Position numbers and translations under genes: made by a program
Assembly: GCF_900188445.1 (NCBI RefSeq)
Contig: NZ_FZOR01000007.1
Coordinates: 1-64,000, forward strand
Source: Actinomadura meyerae
GTDB lineage: Bacteria; Actinomycetota; Actinomycetes; Streptosporangiales; Streptosporangiaceae
Direction: 5' to 3'
Length of the DNA stretch: 64,000 nucleotides
The notes under the pieces: generated by a model
The model's input: only the letters and a program-made list of their open reading frames with translations
The model's database searches: none
What the model was told of the DNA's origin: nothing
Shown here: positions 58,820 to 64,000 of the stretch, one piece after another
How positions within the stretch are numbered: position 1 is the first letter of the stretch
Layout: the number at the start of each line of letters is the position of its first letter

Positions 58820-59242
58820 ATGGACGAGGTTTCGGCCGGTACGCCGTCCCAGGCGGACCCTGGGGGGCACGGGCACGGCAAGGGCGGCCTGCGGCGCTTC
58901 CTGCGCCGGATGGCGGCCGGCAAGGCCGAGCTCGAGGCCGAGGAACTGCAGAAGACCACCGGCGACGAGGGCGCGACGCCGATCACCGACTGCGGCGCGC
59001 GCACGCGCAACTGCGTGGCGGGTACGCTACGTACCGTGACCCTGCGGCCCCGGGGCGGCGCGCCCGCGCTGGAGGCGGAGCTCTACGACGGCACCGACGT
59101 GATCAGCCTGGTCTGGCTCGGCCGCCGCAAGATCGCCGGGATCGACCCGGGCCGCCGGCTGCGCGCCGAGGGCCTGGTCAGCGTGCAGGACGGGCGCAAG
59201 GTCATGTTCAATCCGCGATACGAGCTGCGCGGCGGCTCGTGA
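58820..59242 (+). CDS. OB-fold nucleic-acid-binding protein
   Basis: A 140-residue protein from the ATG at 58820. A basic, glycine-rich start is followed by LRRFLRRMAAGKAELEAEEL and an OB-fold (CVAGTLRTVTLRP...VWLGRRKIAGIDPGRRLRAEGLV). It is the first gene of the conserved block with DUF3159, both TrkA genes, the KimA-like gene and the TrmA-like gene, usually found directly after dut-DUF3710. Function unknown. Confidence 0.87.
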   Translation: MDEVSAGTPSQADPGGHGHGKGGLRRFLRRMAAGKAELEAEELQKTTGDEGATPITDCGARTRNCVAGTLRTVTLRPRGGAPALEAELYDGTDVISLVWLGRRKIAGIDPGRRLRAEGLVSVQDGRKVMFNPRYELRGGS

Positions 59243-59271
59243 CGGCCGTCCCCGGGCGGCCGGAGGAGCAG

Positions 59272-59292
59272 ATGGGCGAAGTGGCAGCGTGA
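59272..59292 (+). other. Six-codon leader frame coupled to the DUF3159 gene
   Basis: ATG at 59272 follows a near-ideal GGAGGAG (59262-59268). It encodes only MGEVAA before a stop whose bases overlap the DUF3159 GTG start at 59289 (GTGA). The DUF3159 start itself has no ribosome site, so ribosomes ending here could restart on it. Confidence 0.5.
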
Positions 59293-59966
59293 GCGAGACG
59301 ACAGCCGGCACCGGGCGGGAGACCGCCGCGCACGACACCGTCGAGGCGGCCGTGCGCGCCCAGCTCACCAAGGCGCTCGGCGGCGTCCGCGGCATGCTGG
59401 AGGCCGCCGTCCCCACCATCGCCTTCACCGGTACCTACGTCGCGGCCGAGAACATCCGCCTCGCCGTCGGGGCGGGGATCGGCGCGGCGGTGGTGCTGCT
59501 GGTCGTCCGGCTCGCGCAGCGCTCCAGCCCGCAGTTCGTGCTGAACAGTCTCGTCGGCATCGCGATCGCCGCGTTCTTCGCGCTGCGCTCGGGCAAGGCC
59601 GAGGACGCCTTCCTGCCCGGCATCATCCTCAACGCCGGCTACGCCGCCGCGATGATCTTCTCGATCGTGGTGCGCTGGCCGGTCGTCGGCTTCATCATCG
59701 GCTCGGTCACCGGCGACCCGACCGCCTGGCGGCGCGACCCCGGCATCGTCAAGCTGTGCTCCCGGCTCACCTGGCTGCTGGTGCTGCCCTGCGCGGCGCG
59801 CGTCGCCGTCCAGTACCCGATCTACCTCGCCGACGGCGACCAGAGCGGGCTGCTCGGCGCCGCCAAGATCGCGATGGGCTGGCCGCTGCAGGTCGCCGCG
59901 CTGGCGGCGATGGTGTGGCTGCTCGCCCGCGGCCGCACCCCCATCGAGCGCGAAGAGCCCGCCTGA
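59289..59966 (+). CDS. DUF3159 membrane protein
   Basis: A 225-residue protein with five or six helices (AAVPTIAFTGTYVAAENIRL, GIAIAAFFALRSG, YAAAMIFSIVVRWPVVGFIIG). Actinobacteria-specific and of unknown function. It lies between the OB-fold gene and the potassium-related TrkA genes. Start at a GTG overlapping the short leader frame. Confidence 0.9.
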   Translation: MSETTAGTGRETAAHDTVEAAVRAQLTKALGGVRGMLEAAVPTIAFTGTYVAAENIRLAVGAGIGAAVVLLVVRLAQRSSPQFVLNSLVGIAIAAFFALRSGKAEDAFLPGIILNAGYAAAMIFSIVVRWPVVGFIIGSVTGDPTAWRRDPGIVKLCSRLTWLLVLPCAARVAVQYPIYLADGDQSGLLGAAKIAMGWPLQVAALAAMVWLLARGRTPIEREEPA

Positions 59967-60036
59967 CCGGTCGCCCGGCCGGACGGGCCCCGCACGAGAT
60001 CCACCGTGAACGCCGCCGTGAACGTCGCCGTGGGCG

Positions 60037-60696
60037 TCAGCGCCCGCCGAGCAGCTCGGCGAGCTCGTCCTCCACGTCCTGGCTGGCCACGAACATCAGC
60101 TCGTCGCCCGGCTCCAGCGTGTCGTCGGACGAGGGCACCAGCACCCGCCCCTCCCGCAGGATCGCCACGAGCGCGGTGTCGCGCGGCCACTCCACCGACC
60201 CGACCCGCTGCCCGCCGAGCGGCGCGTCCTCCGGCAGCGTCAGCTCGACCAGGTTCGCCTCGCCCTGGCGGAACGTCATCAGCCGGACGAGGTCGCCGAC
60301 GCTGACCGCCTCCTCCACCAGCGCCGACAGCAGCCGCGGGGTGGACACGGCCACGTCCACGCCCCACGACTCGTTGAACAGCCACTCGTTGTTCGGGTGG
60401 TTGATGCGCGCCACCACGCGCGGCACCCCGTACTCGGTCTTCGCCAGCAGCGACACCACCAGGTTGACCTTGTCGTCGCCGGACGAGGCCACCACGACCT
60501 GGCAGCGCTCCAGCGCCGCGTCGTCCAGCGAGGAGATCTCGCACGCGTCGGCCAGCAGCCACTCGGCGCGCGGCACCATCTCCACCTTGATGGCCTTGGG
60601 GCTCTTGTCGATCAGGAGCACCTCGTGCCCGTTCTCCAGCAGCTCCTGCGCGATGGAGCGGCCCACCGCGCCGGCCCCGGCGATCGCGACCCGCAT
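60037..60696 (-). CDS. TrkA-family potassium-uptake regulator (second gene)
   Basis: A 219-residue cytoplasmic gating protein. An RCK_N Rossmann domain (VAIAGAGAVGRSIAQELLENGHEVLLIDKSP) binds NAD(H) and an RCK_C domain follows (LPEDAPLGGQRVGSVEWP, LEPGDELMFVAS). Its ATG overlaps the stop of the paired TrkA gene by one base (TGATG). Mycobacterial counterparts are CeoB/CeoC. Confidence 0.92.
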   Translation of the reverse strand: MRVAIAGAGAVGRSIAQELLENGHEVLLIDKSPKAIKVEMVPRAEWLLADACEISSLDDAALERCQVVVASSGDDKVNLVVSLLAKTEYGVPRVVARINHPNNEWLFNESWGVDVAVSTPRLLSALVEEAVSVGDLVRLMTFRQGEANLVELTLPEDAPLGGQRVGSVEWPRDTALVAILREGRVLVPSSDDTLEPGDELMFVASQDVEDELAELLGGR

Positions 60697-61361
60697 CAGC
60701 CGTCCTCCCCGTTCCGCGCCGCGACGGCGGCGTTCACCCGCTCCAGGTCGTCGGCGTTCGCCATGATGTGCACGATGTCGCCGTCCTGGATCACCGTGTC
60801 CCGGTCGGGGACGAGCGCCTCGCCCATCCGCGACAGGAACGCCACGCGGGTGCCCGCGTGCTCCTCCAGCGCGCCGACCTTCGCGCCGACCCACAGGTGC
60901 CCGGAGTCCAGCTCGGCGAGGACGACCGCCCCGGTCGGGTCGCGCCACAGCGGCTCCGCGCCCTCCGGGAGGAGCCGGCGCAGGATCTGGTCGGCGGTCC
61001 AGCGGACCGTCGCGACCGTGGGGATGCCGAGGCGCTGGTAGACCTCCGCGCGGCGCGGGTCGTAGATCCGGGCCACGACGTTGTCGACGCCGAACGTCTC
61101 GCGCGCCACCCGGGCCGAGATGATGTTGGAGTTGTCGCCGCTGCTGACGGCCACGAACGCCGACGCGCGCTCGATGCCCGCCTCGGCGATCACCTCGCGG
61201 TCGAATCCGAACCCGGTGATGCGGCGGCCCCGGAATCCGCTGCGCAGCCGGCGGAACGCCTCGGGGTTCTGGTCGATGATGGACACCGAATGGCCCTTGT
61301 CCTCCAGGATGTGGGCGAGCGTCGAGCCCACCCGCCCGCATCCCATGATCACGATATGCAC
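60696..61361 (-). CDS. TrkA-family potassium-uptake regulator (first gene)
   Basis: A 221-residue RCK protein with MGCGRVGSTLAHILEDKGHSV and a C-terminal RCK_C region. The GTG at 61361 follows GGAAGAGGGAAC. Coupled to the second TrkA gene and divergent from the KimA-like permease; the 225 bases between contain both promoters. No trkH/ktrB channel gene is in the window. Confidence 0.92.
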   Translation of the reverse strand: MHIVIMGCGRVGSTLAHILEDKGHSVSIIDQNPEAFRRLRSGFRGRRITGFGFDREVIAEAGIERASAFVAVSSGDNSNIISARVARETFGVDNVVARIYDPRRAEVYQRLGIPTVATVRWTADQILRRLLPEGAEPLWRDPTGAVVLAELDSGHLWVGAKVGALEEHAGTRVAFLSRMGEALVPDRDTVIQDGDIVHIMANADDLERVNAAVAARNGEDG

Positions 61362-61586
61362 GGCCGTTCCCTCTTCCGTCCAGGAGGACGTTCCCCCTGT
61401 ACCCCCGCGCCGGTGCACGGCATTCGTCGCTGCGCCGCCGACGCCGTGCCGCACCCGAGGACCGTTTTCCGACAATGATCCCTGCCGGGCTGCAAACCTA
61501 CACATCCCCCCAGGCGAGTACTACTCAACCAGGTCCGCGGCGGGGGGAGAAAACCCTGGCCGGGGCGAGGGCTAGGCTCTCCTTTC

Positions 61587-63620
61587 GTGTCAAGGCTTCC
61601 GGACCTCGCGAAGCGGCTCCTGCTGGGCCGCGCGCTGAGCAGTTCCCAGCAACACGAGCAACTGCTGAGGAAGCGGATCGCGCTGCCGGTCTTCGCCAGC
61701 GACGCGCTGTCCTCGGTGGCCTACGCCCCCCAGGAGATCCTCCTCGCACTCGGCGCGGGCGGCCTCGTGATGTACCACTACACGCCCTGGGTGGCCGCGG
61801 CCGTGGTGGTGATCCTGCTGACGGTGGTCGCGTCCTACCGGCAGAACGTCCGGGCCTACCAGAGCGGCGGCGGCGACTTCGAGGTCGCCACCACCAACCT
61901 CGGCGACAACTGGGGCGTGCTCGTCGCGAGCGCGCTGCTCGTCGACTACACCCTCACCGTCGCGGTCTCGGTCTCCTCCGGCGTGGAGAACCTCGGCGCG
62001 CTGTTCACCGCCATGCGGCCGCACGAGGTCGCCGTGGCGATCGGCATCGTCGTCGCGCTCACCATCGGCAACCTGCGCGGCCTCAAGGAGGCCGGGATCG
62101 CGTTCGCGATCCCCACCTACCTGTTCATGTTCGCGGTGTTCGGCATGCTGGCGTGGGGGCTCATCCGGCTGGTCGCGGGCGCCGACCTGGAGGCCGAGAC
62201 CGCGCACCTGGAGGTCCGCGGCGACCAGACCGACCTCGCCGGGTTCGCCCTGGTCTTCCTGCTGCTGCGGGCGTTCTCCTCCGGCTGCGCCGCGCTGACC
62301 GGGGTCGAGGCGATCAGCAACGGGGTGCCCGCGTTCCGCAAGCCCAAGGGCGAGAACGCGGCCCGCACGCTGCTGGCGCTCGGGCTCATCGCGATGACGA
62401 TGTTCGGCGGCGTGGTCGCCTTCGCCTTCGTCACCGACGTCCGGTTCACCGACCTCGGCCAGGACAGCGTGCTCGTCGACCCCGCGACCGGGCGGGTGGT
62501 CGAGCACGCCGACCCGGTGATCGCGCAGGTCGCGCACGCCGTGTTCAGCAACTTCACCCCGGGCTTCGCGCTGGTCGCCGCGATGACCGCGCTGATCCTG
62601 TTCCTCGCCGCCAACACCGCCTTCAACGGGTTCCCGGTGCTGGCCTCGGTGCTCGCCCAGAACCGCTACCTGCCGCGCCAGCTGCACACCCGCGGCGACC
62701 GGCTCGCCTACAGCAACGGCATCATCATCCTCGCCACCATGGCGGGGCTGCTGGTCTACGCCTACGACGCGTCCGTCAGCCGGCTGATCCCGCTCTACAC
62801 CGTGGGCGTGTTCGTGTCCTTCACCGTCAGCCAGGTCGGCATGGTGCGGCACTGGAACCGGCTGCTCGCCGCCGAGCCGGACGCCGCGCAGCGCCGCCGG
62901 ATGAAGACCTCCCGCGGCATCAACGCGTTCGGCGCCACCCTCACCGGCTTCGTCCTGGTCATCGTGCTGATCACCAAGTTCGCGCTCGGCGCCTACATCG
63001 TGTGCATCGCGATGCCGCTGCTGTTCCTGCTGATGAAGGCGATCCGGCGGCACTACGACCGGGTCGCCGAGGAGCTCGTGCCCTCCGGCGAGGACGTCGC
63101 GCTGCCCGCGCGCAACCACGGCATCGTGCTCGTCTCGAAGATCCACAAGCCGACGCTGCGGGCGCTGGCCTACGCCCGTGCCACCCGCCCGTCCACGCTG
63201 GAGGCGGTGACCGTCGCGGTGGACGCCGAGGAGTCCCGGCAGCTCCAGGAGGAGTGGGACGCCCTCGACATCCCCGTCCCGCTGAAGATCCTCGACTCGC
63301 CGTACCGGGAGATCACCCGGCCCGTCCTCGCCTACGTCAAGGGCGTCCGCAGGCGCAGCCCCCGCGACGTCGTGACCGTGTTCATCCCCGAGTACGTCGT
63401 CGGGCACTGGTGGGAGCAGCTCCTGCACAACCAGAGCGCGCTGCGGCTGAAGGGGCGGCTGCTGTTCCAGCCGGGCGTCATGGTGACCAGCGTCGCCTGG
63501 CAGCTCCAGTCGTCGGACCGGCTGAAGGGGCGGGTCGAGCCGCCCGGGCCCGGGTCGTCCCGGCGTCCGCCGCGGACCGGGGCGCGCCCCGGTGCCGGTA
63601 GTGTTTCGGACCGTGACTGA
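61587..63620 (+). CDS. APC-family permease of the KimA potassium-transporter type
   Basis: A 677-residue protein with twelve helices and a C-terminal cytoplasmic domain of about 200 residues. The start (ALPVFASDALSSVAYAPQEIL) and SYRQNVRAYQSGGGDFEVA closely resemble Bacillus subtilis KimA, a high-affinity K+/H+ symporter controlled by c-di-AMP. A TAGGCT -10 box ends 8 bases before the GTG, so the transcript may be leaderless. The proline-rich last 30 residues overlap the next gene by 8 bases. Confidence 0.88.
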   Translation: MSRLPDLAKRLLLGRALSSSQQHEQLLRKRIALPVFASDALSSVAYAPQEILLALGAGGLVMYHYTPWVAAAVVVILLTVVASYRQNVRAYQSGGGDFEVATTNLGDNWGVLVASALLVDYTLTVAVSVSSGVENLGALFTAMRPHEVAVAIGIVVALTIGNLRGLKEAGIAFAIPTYLFMFAVFGMLAWGLIRLVAGADLEAETAHLEVRGDQTDLAGFALVFLLLRAFSSGCAALTGVEAISNGVPAFRKPKGENAARTLLALGLIAMTMFGGVVAFAFVTDVRFTDLGQDSVLVDPATGRVVEHADPVIAQVAHAVFSNFTPGFALVAAMTALILFLAANTAFNGFPVLASVLAQNRYLPRQLHTRGDRLAYSNGIIILATMAGLLVYAYDASVSRLIPLYTVGVFVSFTVSQVGMVRHWNRLLAAEPDAAQRRRMKTSRGINAFGATLTGFVLVIVLITKFALGAYIVCIAMPLLFLLMKAIRRHYDRVAEELVPSGEDVALPARNHGIVLVSKIHKPTLRALAYARATRPSTLEAVTVAVDAEESRQLQEEWDALDIPVPLKILDSPYREITRPVLAYVKGVRRRSPRDVVTVFIPEYVVGHWWEQLLHNQSALRLKGRLLFQPGVMVTSVAWQLQSSDRLKGRVEPPGPGSSRRPPRTGARPGAGSVSDRD

Positions 63621-64000
63621 ACTCGAACCCGACGTCCTCGAACTGGAGGTCGGCAACGTCGCCAACGGCGGATTCTGCGTCGCCCGGCACGAGGGCCGGG
63701 TGGTCTTCGTCCGGCACGCCCTGCCCGGCGAGCGGGTGCGGGCCCGCGTCACCGACCGGACCAAGAGCTTCCTGCGCGCCGACGCCGTGGAGATCATCGA
63801 GGCGTCCCCGGACCGCGTCGCGCCGCCGTGCCCGTTCGCGGGGCCGGGGCGCTGCGGCGGCTGCGACTGGCAGCACGCCTCCCTGCCCGCCCAGCGCGAG
63901 CTCAAGGCGGCCGTCGTCGCCGAGCAGCTCCAGCGCCTCGCGGGCATCACCCGCACGGTGACGGTCGAGGAGGTCCCGTACCCGGTCGACGCCGAGGTCG
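63613..64000 (+). CDS. TrmA/RlmCD-family RNA methyltransferase, N-terminal part
   Basis: Cut by the window end after 129 codons. The GTG at 63613 overlaps the KimA-like stop. A TRAM domain (LELEVGNVANGGFCVARHEG) leads into the iron-sulfur motif CPFAGPGRCGGCDWQH. The full protein would be an S-adenosylmethionine-dependent 5-methyluridine RNA methylase. Confidence 0.88.
   Translation, partial: MTELEPDVLELEVGNVANGGFCVARHEGRVVFVRHALPGERVRARVTDRTKSFLRADAVEIIEASPDRVAPPCPFAGPGRCGGCDWQHASLPAQRELKAAVVAEQLQRLAGITRTVTVEEVPYPVDAEV

Noticed and set aside
61362..61586. ydaO (c-di-AMP) riboswitch before the KimA-like gene
   Set aside because: The -10 box lies 8 bases before the start, leaving no leader, and no ydaO-like conserved segments were seen.

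Overview
The window is 64 kb of very GC-rich DNA (roughly 72-74% by eye) from an actinomycete. SepH, DUF4193, DUF4235, DUF3710, DUF3159, a Rex operator of the Streptomyces type, abundant GTG/TTG starts with 4-base stop/start overlaps, a SARP/AfsR-type regulator and an Rv3273-like SulP-carbonic anhydrase fusion all point that way. A member of the Streptosporangiales/Thermomonosporaceae (Actinomadura-like) is my best guess, but no rRNA is present to prove it. No tRNA, rRNA, transposase or integrase was found.

Layout. (1) 1-1780 looks like the edge of an accessory element. It has a truncated gene, a GntR protein with only its winged helix, an unusual array of alternating fixed and variable palindromes (489-892), two tiny coiled-coil genes, and a 50-residue ribbon-helix-helix-like gene behind three TGTCATGACA operators. 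(2) 1939-13764 is a complete sialic-acid module: secreted sialidase, FCD-type GntR regulator (NanR-like), an oligopeptide-type ABC importer with one permease fused to one ATPase, NanA, NanK, NanE, and an alpha/beta hydrolase. The transporter and nan genes form one tightly coupled operon. Three promoters carry variants of GGACAT-N3-ATGTCC, so the hydrolase probably belongs to the regulon. (3) 13929-31839 is mostly envelope and housekeeping: SulP-carbonic anhydrase fusion, low-complexity membrane proteins, a PEBP lipoprotein, NDH-2 under a Rex operator, a 1066-residue SARP regulator, a DrrAB-type exporter, two bacterial PH-domain proteins, and SepH. (4) 31907-42870 holds an aldonolactone oxidase-like flavoprotein, a lytic transglycosylase, ferrochelatase, an inositol-phosphatase-like enzyme, a two-component system, a Ser/Thr kinase and small conserved genes. 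(5) 42999-49002 holds valS, a PF10118-like protein, a cytochrome P450 of the CYP124/125/142 type and a second-type YidC with DUF6412.

(6) 49094-52078 is a small operon with the order X-mauE-mauD-mauA seen in methylamine-utilisation loci. X is an unknown 231-residue protein standing where the MADH heavy chain would be. The last gene is a Tat-exported protein with exactly 12 cysteines. This and the palindrome array are the best candidates for something undescribed. (7) 52323-64000 follows the actinobacterial block dut, DUF3710, OB-fold, DUF3159, two TrkA proteins, KimA-like permease, TrmA-like methylase. It is interrupted by about 5 kb (a bL37-like ribosomal microprotein, PIG-L deacetylase, SdpI-like, NhaD/ArsB-like and a LolD/FtsX-type ABC pair).

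Several real genes are shorter than 60 codons (1571-1723, 980-1141, 36538-36714, 49667-49834, 53770-53850). All coordinates and motifs were read by eye; family names are from recognition of motifs, not from database searches.
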